Positions 41,612-50,073 of a stretch of DNA of 64,000 nucleotides are shown here, in pieces. The notes under the pieces are model-generated. The model was not told where the DNA came from, did no database searches, and saw only the letters and a list, made by a program, of their open reading frames with translations. Every line of letters starts with the position of its first letter. Position 1 is the first letter of the stretch. Where the stretch lies: assembly GCF_900520355.1 (NCBI RefSeq), contig NZ_LS999521.1:620001-684000 (forward strand), given 5' to 3'. The stretch comes from Acinetobacter calcoaceticus (GTDB taxonomy: Bacteria > Pseudomonadota > Gammaproteobacteria > Pseudomonadales > Moraxellaceae). The position numbers were made by a program, and so were the translations under genes.

Positions 41612-43741
41612 ATGTCCTTCTTACGCTTAGACCGACTTCATTACTGTATTTTGATGAGTATGGGCTGTATTTCTAGCCCACTTGTTTGGGCAGATGACTT
41701 AGCTCAAGACATTACGGTATTGCCAACTTTACATGTTGAAGCAACCCGTACAGATACAACTTATTTGCAAACACCAGCTTCGGTTTTTCGAATAGATGCG
41801 CCTCAAGTTGATACTTCTTCACAAGTGAATTTAACTGAAGTTGTGAAAGGTATACCGAGTTTACAGATTCGTAATCGTGAAAATTATGCGCAAGATTTAC
41901 AGCTCTCAATGCGTGGTTTTGGTGCACGTTCTACTTTTGGTGTTCGAGGTATTCGCCTGTATGTTGATGGTATTCCTGCAACAATGCCAGATGGACAAGG
42001 CCAAACCTCTAATATTGATTTAAGTAGTCTGGACCATGTCGAAGTACTAACAGGACCTTTTTCTTCACTGTATGGAAACTCATCTGGTGGAACGATTTTA
42101 ACGTCTACAAAAGAAGGGCAGGGTAAAGACTCGATTGAGCTGAGTTACTCGGGTGGTAGCCACGATAAAAGTCGAGCGGGGCTTGTGCTACAAGGTGGTG
42201 CAAAGGGTGTGAATGAACCAAGTTATGTTATTAGTTCATCATATTTTGATACCGATGGTTACCGAGAACATAGCGGTGCAGAAAAAGTATTAAACAATGC
42301 AAAGCTCAGTTGGAATCTTGATGATGGAAGTAAAATCAACTGGGTGACCAACTATGTCAAAATCCATGCGGATGATCCGCAGGGTTTAACCCATGATCAG
42401 TGGAATGCTAATCCAAAGCAACAAGTGCCTTTTTTAAAGCAATTTAATGTTCGTAAAGATATTGAACAAACTCAAACGGGCGTGACGTGGTCTAAGCCAA
42501 TTAATGATAAAAATGAACTTTATGCGATGGCATATTTAGGCAATCGCCAAGTGACACAATATCAATCTATCCCTAAGTCGACACAAGATGCCAGTATAAA
42601 TCATGCTGGTGGGGTAATTGATTTTGAGCGTAATTATTATGGCGCTGACTTCCGTTGGACGGGTAAAGAACTATTGCCGAATATGACGATCAGTGCAGGT
42701 GTTGCACTTGATGCAATGGATGAAGATCGCAAAGGCTTTGAAAACTTTAACTTAGTAAACGGTCAGCCTTCTTATGGTGTTAAAGGTAATTTACGCCGCG
42801 AAGAAGATAATACTTTGTGGAATATTGACCCCTATTTACAAGCTTCGTGGCAGTTCTTACCAACATGGCGTTTAGATACGGGCGTACGTTACAGTAATGT
42901 CCACTATAAGTCGGAAGATCATTATTTGAGCAATGGCGACGATAGTGATAAAACCGATTACAATAAAGTTTTACCTTCTGCTGCTTTAAGCTGGCAAATT
43001 TTACCTGAACTTATGGCGTATGTGAGTTATGCCAAAGGTTTTGAAACACCGACATTTACTGAAATGGCATATCGTCCAGATGGGGAAAGTGGTTTTAATT
43101 TTGATTTAACAGCATCAACAAGCGATACCTATGAAACAGGTTTAAAGTCACAGAATCATTTGGGTGATTTTACTTTGGCAGTTTTCCAGACTAAAACCAA
43201 AGATGATATTGTTTCAGCAGGGAATTCTAACGGCCGTTCAACATTCCGTAATGCAGATAAAACCTTACGTGAAGGTGTCGAGTTTGCATGGAATAAAAAA
43301 TTGTGGCGAGATTTAACTGCAACTGCTAGCTATACCTATTTAGATGCAACCTTTGATGCTGATATTCCAGCCTCAGGAAGTGTTGCTCAAATTCCATCAG
43401 GGAATGCGATACCGGGTATTGCTAAAAATCAGGCTTACGCATCTTTGGCTTGGCAACCTACGCACGGTTTATATGGTGGTGTAGATATACAGTATATGGA
43501 TAAAGTATACGTGAATGATACCAATAGTGACGCAGCGCCAAGCTACAGTGTAACCTCAGCTAACGTTGGTTATGCATGGGTGATGGGCGATTGGAAAGTA
43601 AATAGCTTTGCCCGTGTTGATAACTTGTTTGATAAAAACTATGCAGGTTCAGTGATCGTAAATGACGGTAATGGACGCTACTTTGAGCCAGCGGATGGAC
43701 GTAACTGGAGCGCAGGTTTACGTGTAATTAAGCAATTCTAG
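41612..43741 (+). CDS. TonB-dependent outer-membrane receptor
   Basis: A 709-residue receptor. Signal peptide 1-27 (SSPLVWA), a TonB-box-like region near the mature N-terminus (ITVLPTLHV), a plug domain (about 50-165) with SMRGFGARSTFGVRGIRLYVDGIPATMPDGQG, and a 22-strand barrel ending in a C-terminal Phe. The plug resembles the FecA/COG4772 group, so an iron chelate is a likely ligand. A GTTATCATAAC palindrome at 41576-41586 is too weak to call a Fur box firmly. The next gene, an Old Yellow Enzyme, starts nine bases later, so they form a unit. Confidence 0.9.
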   Translation: MSFLRLDRLHYCILMSMGCISSPLVWADDLAQDITVLPTLHVEATRTDTTYLQTPASVFRIDAPQVDTSSQVNLTEVVKGIPSLQIRNRENYAQDLQLSMRGFGARSTFGVRGIRLYVDGIPATMPDGQGQTSNIDLSSLDHVEVLTGPFSSLYGNSSGGTILTSTKEGQGKDSIELSYSGGSHDKSRAGLVLQGGAKGVNEPSYVISSSYFDTDGYREHSGAEKVLNNAKLSWNLDDGSKINWVTNYVKIHADDPQGLTHDQWNANPKQQVPFLKQFNVRKDIEQTQTGVTWSKPINDKNELYAMAYLGNRQVTQYQSIPKSTQDASINHAGGVIDFERNYYGADFRWTGKELLPNMTISAGVALDAMDEDRKGFENFNLVNGQPSYGVKGNLRREEDNTLWNIDPYLQASWQFLPTWRLDTGVRYSNVHYKSEDHYLSNGDDSDKTDYNKVLPSAALSWQILPELMAYVSYAKGFETPTFTEMAYRPDGESGFNFDLTASTSDTYETGLKSQNHLGDFTLAVFQTKTKDDIVSAGNSNGRSTFRNADKTLREGVEFAWNKKLWRDLTATASYTYLDATFDADIPASGSVAQIPSGNAIPGIAKNQAYASLAWQPTHGLYGGVDIQYMDKVYVNDTNSDAAPSYSVTSANVGYAWVMGDWKVNSFARVDNLFDKNYAGSVIVNDGNGRYFEPADGRNWSAGLRVIKQF

Positions 43742-43750
43742 GAATTAAAA

Positions 43751-44860
43751 ATGGCAAAATTATTTGAAACGGTTAACTTTGGTTCACTACAACTGGTCAA
43801 TAGAATTGTAATTGCCCCAATGTGCCAATATTCGGCAACAGATGACGGTGAAGTGACCTATTGGCATGAGCAGCAATGGGCAAATTATGCGTTGTCTGGT
43901 GCAGGGCTTTGTATTGTAGAGGCGACGGCTGTACAAGCTGAGGGACGTATTAGTTATGCTGACCTTGGACTTTGGAATGATCAGCAACGTGACCAAATCA
44001 AAACGTTATTGGGTAAGGTTCGCACACTTTCACCGATGCCATTTGGAATTCAGTTAGCACATGCAGGTCGTAAGGCTTCTACTGAAAAACCGTGGTTAGG
44101 CAAAGGGCAAATTGCAAAAGATCAGCCACATGGTTGGCAAACGGTTGCTCCAAGTGAAAGTACCTTTTCAGTGCATGATGCAGCGCCCCATGCTTTGACC
44201 ATTGCTGAGATTAAACAAGTTCAACAAGACTTTGCAGCAGCAGCAAAACGTGCTGTAGAAGCTGGCTTTGAGTTAATTGAAGTGCATGGTGCGCATGGTT
44301 ACTTGTTACATCAATTCTTATCGCCAATTGCGAATCAGCGTACTGATGAATATGGCGGTTCTTTAGAAAACCGTATGCGCATGACACTTGAGGTTCTTCA
44401 GGCAATTAAACTCGCTGTTCCAGATGGTTATCCAGTAGGAGTTAGATTGTCTGCTACCGATTGGTTGGATGGTGTAGAACACTGGGATGTTGAATCTACA
44501 GTTGGTTTATCAAAAGCTTTAGAGCAGTTGGGTGCAGCCTATGTGCACGTGTCTAGTGGTGGTTTGCATGAGCATCAATCTATTCAGATTGGAGCTGGCT
44601 ACCAAGTTCCATTTGCTGAACAAGTCAAAAAGCATGTGTCTATTCCAGTCATTGCTGTAGGGCTAATTACTGAGCCAGAACATGCCGAACAAATTTTGGA
44701 AAATCAGCAAGCTGATGCCATTGGTCTTGCTCGTGCAATGTTATATGACCCACGATGGCCTTGGCATGCAGCAGCGGCTTTAGGTGCGGAAGTTAAAATT
44801 GCGCCTCAATATTTACGTTGCCAACCTCATGGGGTAAAACAGCTTTTTAATTCTTTTTAA
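43751..44860 (+). CDS. Old Yellow Enzyme family NADH:flavin oxidoreductase
   Basis: A 369-residue FMN-dependent TIM-barrel reductase of the YqjM/xenobiotic-reductase subgroup. Signatures: VIAPMCQYSATDDGEVTYWHEQQ (FMN site with Cys26 region), LAHAGRKAST, EVHGAHGYLLHQFLSPIANQRTDEYGGSLENR, and AIGLARAMLYDPRWP. Substrates are typically alpha,beta-unsaturated carbonyls or nitro compounds. Co-transcribed with the TonB receptor, nine bases upstream, which could mean that it reduces an imported or iron-linked molecule (inference). A terminator follows. Confidence 0.92.
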   Translation: MAKLFETVNFGSLQLVNRIVIAPMCQYSATDDGEVTYWHEQQWANYALSGAGLCIVEATAVQAEGRISYADLGLWNDQQRDQIKTLLGKVRTLSPMPFGIQLAHAGRKASTEKPWLGKGQIAKDQPHGWQTVAPSESTFSVHDAAPHALTIAEIKQVQQDFAAAAKRAVEAGFELIEVHGAHGYLLHQFLSPIANQRTDEYGGSLENRMRMTLEVLQAIKLAVPDGYPVGVRLSATDWLDGVEHWDVESTVGLSKALEQLGAAYVHVSSGGLHEHQSIQIGAGYQVPFAEQVKKHVSIPVIAVGLITEPEHAEQILENQQADAIGLARAMLYDPRWPWHAAAALGAEVKIAPQYLRCQPHGVKQLFNSF

Positions 44861-44866
44861 CTGTAT

Positions 44867-44893
44867 CGGGCAAAGTCATCTTTGCCCGTTTTT
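44867..44893 (+). terminator. Intrinsic terminator after the Old Yellow Enzyme gene
   Basis: CGGGCAAA (44867-44874) and TTTGCCCG (44881-44888) form a perfect stem with six-base loop, followed by TTTTTC. Confidence 0.9.
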
Positions 44894-44916
44894 CTTTAGA
44901 TGAGTGAGGGTGGGCG

Positions 44917-45840
44917 GTGGTTTTTCAGGTTATTTTACCTATCTTGATATTGCTATTGATGGGCTATGTTTGTGTCCTCATCAAATTGGTAACGCCTGAA
45001 CAGATCAAGGCACTTAGTGCATTTGTAATTAAAATTTCCTTACCCACCTTTTTAATTCATTCTTTGGCAAATAAAAATTTACAAGATATTTGGCATCCTG
45101 CCTATTTTATTGCTTATGGCGGTGGCTCTTTAATTTTATTTTTCTTGGCTTTTATTCTCTATCGAAAATATTTTAAAAATAGTTTAACCCATAGCGCTGT
45201 AATCGCGATGGGCGCTTCTATGTCCAATACTGGATTTATGGGAACTGCTATTTTGACCATGTTGATTGGCAACCATGCAGCAATCTATATTTCTTTAACC
45301 TTAATCATTGAAAATTTATTGATTGTGGCACTCATGCTGATTTTGGCCGAGGCTGGGTTACATCAACAACAAAATCTTTTACCGCTGTTAAAACAAACCT
45401 TTTTAAATTTACTAAAGAATCCAGTGATTATTGCTATTTTGGTTGGCATGGGATGTATCCTTTTAGATGTTAATCTTCCTACCATGCTTGATCAGTCTTT
45501 AGAGTTACTTGGGCGCACGGCATCACCTTTGGCTTTGTTTGCAATTGGCGGCAGTTTAGTTGGGATTGGAATCACAACAGTAAACATGCAAAGTGTTTTA
45601 TTGGCGACATTTAAAGTCATCTTAATGCCATCTGTTATTTTTGCGCTTTTTTTAATAACTCCCAATGTAAGCCGTGAAATGCTTTACGCAGGAACGTTAA
45701 TTGCTGCTTTACCAATGCCAATTGCTTTTGGAATTTTTGGACAAGCATATGGCCTAAATGAAAAGGCCTTAACACCTTTAATGATTAGTACCGTTGTTGG
45801 CTTTATTGGGGTGAGCGGACTTATCGCTTTGTGGTGGTAA
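44917..45840 (+). CDS. AEC-family transporter (auxin efflux carrier type)
   Basis: A 307-residue membrane protein with about ten predicted helices in the AEC (PIN-like) arrangement: ILPILILLLMGYVCVLIKLVTPEQIKALSAFVIKISLPTFLIHSLA at the N-terminus, and ALPMPIAFGIFGQAYGLNEKALTPLMISTVVGFIG at the C-terminus. Bacterial members export organic acids such as malate. Begins with GTG 44917, with GAGGGTGGG just upstream. Preceded by a terminator, so independently transcribed. Confidence 0.88.
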   Translation: MVFQVILPILILLLMGYVCVLIKLVTPEQIKALSAFVIKISLPTFLIHSLANKNLQDIWHPAYFIAYGGGSLILFFLAFILYRKYFKNSLTHSAVIAMGASMSNTGFMGTAILTMLIGNHAAIYISLTLIIENLLIVALMLILAEAGLHQQQNLLPLLKQTFLNLLKNPVIIAILVGMGCILLDVNLPTMLDQSLELLGRTASPLALFAIGGSLVGIGITTVNMQSVLLATFKVILMPSVIFALFLITPNVSREMLYAGTLIAALPMPIAFGIFGQAYGLNEKALTPLMISTVVGFIGVSGLIALWW

Positions 45841-45846
45841 ATTAAA

Positions 45847-45864
45847 AAGCCCCTCGCGGGGCTT
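45847..45864. terminator. Bidirectional intrinsic terminator
   Basis: AAGCCCC and GGGGCTT arms around a four-base loop lie between convergent genes; on the minus strand it continues as TTTTTAAT. Confidence 0.85.
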
Positions 45865-45874
45865 AAATCATTCA

Positions 45875-46702
45875 CTATTTTTTCGGGGCTGGCTGTGCAG
45901 GAGTAGTGGCTGGTTGTTTACTTTTTTCTGCAATAATTTTATCAACTGAAGCTAAAGATTCTCTAGCATTGGGAACATTTTGGTTAGCTAACTCAGTAAA
46001 AATCTTTTTAGCCTGTGGCAAATTTTGCGGAATGATATTGCCATTGGCCATCATGGTCGCTAAAGCCATAGACGCTGGTGCATAACCTTTTTGCGCAATT
46101 GATTGTAAAGATTCAATGCCTTGACGTTTCATGAGTGGGTTTTTATTTTCCACACCTTGGCTAATATCATAAAGCGCTTTGACCTGAATCGCAGGGTAAT
46201 TGCCTTTTCTAATTAAAGGCGCTAACTTTTGCAGGGCAATTTGATGCGACTGCGGTTTTTTCTGAGCAAATAAAATCGTAGCAATTTTTACAGTCGCATC
46301 ATCAGAACCTTGAGCTGATGCCTTTTGAATATATTGACTGAATTTGTTGCTATCTTTGCCAACTCCTAGTTTACCTGTCTCATAGATTTGAGCGAGTGTG
46401 TAACTCGCTTGTGCATAACCTTTATTAGATGCATCTTCATAATATTTAATAGCTTTAGACGAATCTTTTGCTGTGCCTTGCCCCATTTGAGTCATATAAC
46501 CTAAGTTATAGATTGCTTGAGCATTACCCGTTTGAGCTAGGCGTTGCATTTCCTGAAATGCAGCTGGGTAATTTTTTGCTGCATAGAGTTGTTCAGCTTG
46601 TTTAAAAGCATCTGTTTTAGCAGCAGTCGTAGTGTTGTTATCTGCCGCAAAAATTGATGCACTTGAAAGGGTGATTAGGCTTGCGATTAGTAATTTCTTC
46701 AT
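45875..46702 (-). CDS. Secreted Sel1-repeat (TPR-like) protein
   Basis: A 275-residue periplasmic protein. Signal peptide 1-19 (ends SIFA). The mature part has Sel1-type helical repeats (for example GNAQAIYNLGYMTQMGQGTAKDSSKAIKYYEDASNKG and YAQASYTLAQIYETGKLG), a superhelical scaffold for protein-protein contacts, and a Pro/Ala/Lys-rich tail. Role unknown; periplasmic Sel1 proteins often serve envelope assembly or host interaction. The dsbC gene lies upstream on the same strand after 183 bp. Confidence 0.85.
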   Translation of the reverse strand: MKKLLIASLITLSSASIFAADNNTTTAAKTDAFKQAEQLYAAKNYPAAFQEMQRLAQTGNAQAIYNLGYMTQMGQGTAKDSSKAIKYYEDASNKGYAQASYTLAQIYETGKLGVGKDSNKFSQYIQKASAQGSDDATVKIATILFAQKKPQSHQIALQKLAPLIRKGNYPAIQVKALYDISQGVENKNPLMKRQGIESLQSIAQKGYAPASMALATMMANGNIIPQNLPQAKKIFTELANQNVPNARESLASVDKIIAEKSKQPATTPAQPAPKK

Positions 46703-46848
46703 TTCTTTTTAACCTTTTACTTCGTAGCTACATCAATCCATTGATGCATTAAATAGTTTCAAGTTTTCATCATAAATCTTGAACGCTGAAAGTAAACAGC
46801 CGATTTGTATATAAAGCACTGCACTTTGGGCAAATTGTGGAGAAAATA

Positions 46849-46880
46849 ATAGCCACTCTGACAAAGTTCAAAATGGCTAT
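46849..46880 (-). terminator. Possible weak terminator after dsbC
   Basis: ATAGCCA and TGGCTAT pair over seven bases around an 18-base loop, followed on the minus strand by TTATTTT. The long loop makes this tentative. Confidence 0.4.
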
Positions 46881-46885
46881 CTGTA

Positions 46886-47596
46886 TTATTTTGCTGACTT
46901 GAGTAATGCTTCAATTTGTTTAGCATCACTTGGTACACCCGAAATTCTTTGACCATCTTGCAAGAATAGGGTAGGCGTTCCATCAATATTTAATTTACTA
47001 CCTAAAGCTATATTTTTCTGAATTGGAGTTGAACAGTTTTTGCTGGTTGTAGGTAACTTACGGTTAAGCATATAGTTTGTCCAAGATTCTGCCGGATTTT
47101 TTGAGCACCAGATTTGAGTTGATATTTTTTCGGCGTTTGGATGCAAACTGGTCAGAGGATAAAGGAAGACATATACCGTTACGTTATCAACCCCAACCAT
47201 ATTTTGTTCTAAGTGTTGGCAATACGGGCAATCCGGATCGCTAAAGATATAGATCGTGCGTTCGCCTTTTCCTTTTACGTATTTAATCGCTTGATTGAGC
47301 GGTAAGCTTTTAACATCAATCTTACCCAATTCAGCAATTCGTTCATCAGTCATATTTTTTTGTTGTTTAATGTCGACTAAATTACCTACAAAAAAATATT
47401 TGGCATCTTGGTTGGTATAGACAATACGACCGCTTGTATACACTTCATAAATGCCTTGTACAGGAGATTGAAAAACACCCTTTACAGGCAAATCGGGATA
47501 ATTTGTCTTAAGATTTTGTTCAAGTGTTTTAACGTCAGCATGAGCAGAACCGAAAATAGCCAAACTCAACATGAGTGTAGCAAGTTTAGTCTTCAT
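46886..47596 (-). CDS. dsbC: Thiol:disulfide interchange protein DsbC
   Basis: A 236-residue periplasmic disulfide isomerase. Signal peptide MKTKLATLMLSLAIFGSAHA, an N-terminal dimerisation domain (about 21-85) and a thioredoxin domain with the active site CPYC in SDPDCPYCQHLEQN. Additional conserved parts are IWCSKNPAESWTNYM and NIDGTPTLFLQDG with the cis-Pro loop. It repairs wrong disulfides, with DsbD as the reductant. ATG 47596 starts the signal peptide; an in-frame start 13 codons upstream would spoil it. Confidence 0.95.
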   Translation of the reverse strand: MKTKLATLMLSLAIFGSAHADVKTLEQNLKTNYPDLPVKGVFQSPVQGIYEVYTSGRIVYTNQDAKYFFVGNLVDIKQQKNMTDERIAELGKIDVKSLPLNQAIKYVKGKGERTIYIFSDPDCPYCQHLEQNMVGVDNVTVYVFLYPLTSLHPNAEKISTQIWCSKNPAESWTNYMLNRKLPTTSKNCSTPIQKNIALGSKLNIDGTPTLFLQDGQRISGVPSDAKQIEALLKSAK

Positions 47597-47695
47597 CTTT
47601 TTTCTCTTTAATTTCAACAGGGTTAATGATGGCATATAAAACTTAAAAAATTGACGTTCTAATTTAATGAATTCATTAGTATTTTGTATCTATTA

Positions 47696-47725
47696 AAAAG
47701 CCCACGATGTTAAAGGTGGGCTTTT
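47696..47725 (-). terminator. Intrinsic terminator after ygfZ
   Basis: AAAAGCCCAC (47696-47705) and GTGGGCTTTT (47716-47725) form a perfect 10-bp stem with T-run on the minus strand. Confidence 0.88.
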
Positions 47726-47743
47726 AACTAACTATAAAATTAA

Positions 47744-48466
47744 CTATTGTGGTCTAGCAACATCACCGCTTAAGGCTTCTGGTAAATCTAGAATTTTAAG
47801 GCCTAGTTCTTCAAGGACTGCGGGTTTAGCAACGACCAAGGCAAGATAGCCCTCATCATTTGCAACACTATTGACCACTTCAACATCGTTATGGAGTTGA
47901 GCTTTCGCCGCAGGTACTTCACCAATGCCTTGTACTACATGTAACCAATGTTTAGGTTTAGCTTTAAACCAAAGACGTGCCACGATTTCTTGACCTAGGT
48001 AACAGCCCTTGTCGTAATTGACACCTTCACGTTGATGTAAACGCAATTCTTGTGGTTGGAATTCATGTTCAGTTGCCTGTGTAATCCAAGCTTGTCCAGA
48101 AAGAATCGCTTGTTTTTGCCATTCAGAGATATCTGTTTCTACGGTAGAGAACTCAGTTTGATGACCTGCAATTTTTGGAAAAACAGTGCCTTGTTCACTT
48201 AAGGCCATTTTCGAAAAAGCACCAAACTTTTTAATATGTTTGGTAAACTCTTCTGCTTGATCTTGAGCAACTACAATTTCAAAACTTTCCGCATTAATCT
48301 TTTTTAACCATAAGCCAAAATGAATACGACCTTTAAGGTCACAAATGGCTGTATAGCGAGTTTCATTTTCAGCTAAACGTTCTGTATCTACAGTAACTTG
48401 GCCTTGTAAAAACTTTTGTGCATCTACGCCGTTTAAAGCATATGAGGAGAAAGCAAGCAGACTCAT
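47744..48466 (-). CDS. ygfZ: Folate-binding protein YgfZ
   Basis: A 240-residue GcvT-like, tetrahydrofolate-binding protein that supports repair or maturation of certain Fe-S enzymes such as MiaB. The diagnostic motif KGCYLGQEIVARLWFK (K-G-C-Y-x-G-Q-E) is near residues 155-170. The N-terminus has LAFSSYALNGVDAQKFLQGQVT, typical of the family. ATG 48466 has GAGA at a fitting distance; an in-frame ATG six codons upstream is possible. Single gene with its own terminator. Confidence 0.92.
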   Translation of the reverse strand: MSLLAFSSYALNGVDAQKFLQGQVTVDTERLAENETRYTAICDLKGRIHFGLWLKKINAESFEIVVAQDQAEEFTKHIKKFGAFSKMALSEQGTVFPKIAGHQTEFSTVETDISEWQKQAILSGQAWITQATEHEFQPQELRLHQREGVNYDKGCYLGQEIVARLWFKAKPKHWLHVVQGIGEVPAAKAQLHNDVEVVNSVANDEGYLALVVAKPAVLEELGLKILDLPEALSGDVARPQ

Positions 48467-48682
48467 GATTAATCTCAAATTCAATATGTTTCTTTATGAT
48501 TGCTGACTATTTTGCTCCATTTTTACTAAAAAAACAGCCATAGTTTTCGTAATTTGATTTTCTCCTGAAGATTGCTTTTTGTTTAAAAAAACACCAAAAA
48601 TATACGTTCGAATAAATCGGAAGGTTTAAGCTAATAAACATAATTTCAATAATTTTAAGGAAATTAAAATAAGGAGAATATG

Positions 48683-49132
48683 ATGGCAACAGGAACAGTA
48701 AAATTTCATCGCGTGTTTAAGGCACCAGCCGAGCGAGTTTATCGTGCATTTTTAGATCCAGATGCTTTAGTAAAGTGGTTACCACCTCATGGCTTTACTG
48801 CAAAGGTCCATAGTTTTGATGCAAATGTTGGTGGTTCATATAAAATGAGTTTTACCAATTTTTCGACAGGGTCAACTCACGCTTTTGGTGGAACCTATGT
48901 TGAGTTAGTTCCCAATGAGTTAATTCGCTATAACGACCAATTTGATGATCCAAATTTACCGGGAACCATGCAAGTCACTATTACATTAAAAACTGTAATG
49001 GTGGGTACAGAAGTACACATTACACAAGAAGGCATACCTGAAGTTATCCCTGTGGAAGCATGCTATTTGGGATGGCAAGAATCCTTATCTTTACTGACTT
49101 TGTTAATAGAAGCGGATATTCCTGATCAATAA
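48683..49132 (+). CDS. SRPBCC/AHSA1-domain protein
   Basis: A 149-residue START-like hydrophobic-cavity fold. The N-terminus KFHRVFKAPAERVYRAFLDPDALVKWLPPHGFTAKV and the end EACYLGWQESLSLLTLLIEADI are typical of the AHSA1 (Hsp90 activator homologue) group. Bacterial members bind lipids or small hydrophobic ligands; function unknown. AAGGAG lies six bases from ATG 48683; the ATG three bases upstream is too near. Divergent from ygfZ. Confidence 0.87.
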   Translation: MATGTVKFHRVFKAPAERVYRAFLDPDALVKWLPPHGFTAKVHSFDANVGGSYKMSFTNFSTGSTHAFGGTYVELVPNELIRYNDQFDDPNLPGTMQVTITLKTVMVGTEVHITQEGIPEVIPVEACYLGWQESLSLLTLLIEADIPDQ

Positions 49133-49149
49133 AACGATTAATGAGAAAT

Positions 49150-49179
49150 AAAAAAGCAGGGCTATAGCCATGCTTTTTT
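49150..49179. terminator. Bidirectional intrinsic terminator
   Basis: AAAAAAGCA and TGCTTTTTT with an inner GGC/GCC form a stem with one internal mismatch, between the SRPBCC gene and the end of the rut unit. Confidence 0.8.
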
Positions 49180-49185
49180 GATATT

Positions 49186-50058
49186 TCAATATAGTTCTAA
49201 TTGATTGTGTTGTTCCAATATTTTAACTACAGCAGAAAAATCTATGTTTTGAGCATCGGTTTTATGTATCTGGTTAAACTGTTGTTGAATCAGATTTAAG
49301 GTGGGGAGATCTAAGTTACTTGCTGTGATCAAATCTATTGCAATACCAATATCTTTTTGCAATAAATTTAGAGCAAAGGTTTTATCAAACTTTCTGCTTA
49401 GAACACGTTGAGCCATAATATTTTCTGAAATATTGCTTTTTCCACTGGAGTGATTAATGCAATTTATAGCTGAATGTAAATTAACCCCATGAGCTTTTAG
49501 TACACAGAGTCCTTCTGCAAGTGCCCACAAATGGGTTGCCATTAAAGTATTATTTACGGCCTTTACTGCAAATGCTGAACCACTGTCACCGACATATTCA
49601 ATTAAACCTGCAAAAGCTTGAATAATTGGGCGAGCTTTTTCAAAGGAGATCTGATTTCCCCCAACCATCACTGTCAATGTCCCACGTTCGGCACCTATAG
49701 TCTGCCCAGAAACGGGAGCATCTAAATAATCCACACCTTGATGCTTGAGTTGTTGATTAAGTCTTTTGGCTATGTCGGGTACCCCACTTGTACAGTCTAT
49801 CCAGATACTACCTTGCTTTGGTGAGCAGCTTTCAAGCAGATTTTCTACATTTTGACTCGTGGGCAGACATGAGAAAATAATATCGGCCTGTACAGCTTGT
49901 TGCAGACTCACTGCTCTTGTAGCAAAAGTCTGTTGATGTTGTTTTGCTTTTTCGAAGTTGCGATTCCATACATAAACCTGACGAGATACTTTTGTAAGAT
50001 GAGATGCCATATGCCACCCCATCGCTCCTAAACCAATAAAGGAAACACTTTGAATCAA
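49186..50058 (-). CDS. 3-hydroxyacid dehydrogenase family protein, last gene of the rut unit
   Basis: A 290-residue NAD(P)-dependent beta-hydroxyacid dehydrogenase. The nucleotide motif FIGLGAMGWHMASHL (8-22), the substrate-binding DAPVSGQTIGAERGTLTVMVGG (115-136) and the catalytic Lys in VKAVNNTLMATHLWALAEGL (near 167) match the 3-hydroxyisobutyrate/tartronate semialdehyde group. It lies 15 bases after rutG, so it is probably part of the uracil unit, where it could reduce malonic semialdehyde or its methyl form to a hydroxyacid, alongside or in place of RutE. That role is inferred. Confidence 0.88.
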   Translation of the reverse strand: MIQSVSFIGLGAMGWHMASHLTKVSRQVYVWNRNFEKAKQHQQTFATRAVSLQQAVQADIIFSCLPTSQNVENLLESCSPKQGSIWIDCTSGVPDIAKRLNQQLKHQGVDYLDAPVSGQTIGAERGTLTVMVGGNQISFEKARPIIQAFAGLIEYVGDSGSAFAVKAVNNTLMATHLWALAEGLCVLKAHGVNLHSAINCINHSSGKSNISENIMAQRVLSRKFDKTFALNLLQKDIGIAIDLITASNLDLPTLNLIQQQFNQIHKTDAQNIDFSAVVKILEQHNQLELY

Positions 50059-50073
50059 TGGATATCTCCTGAT

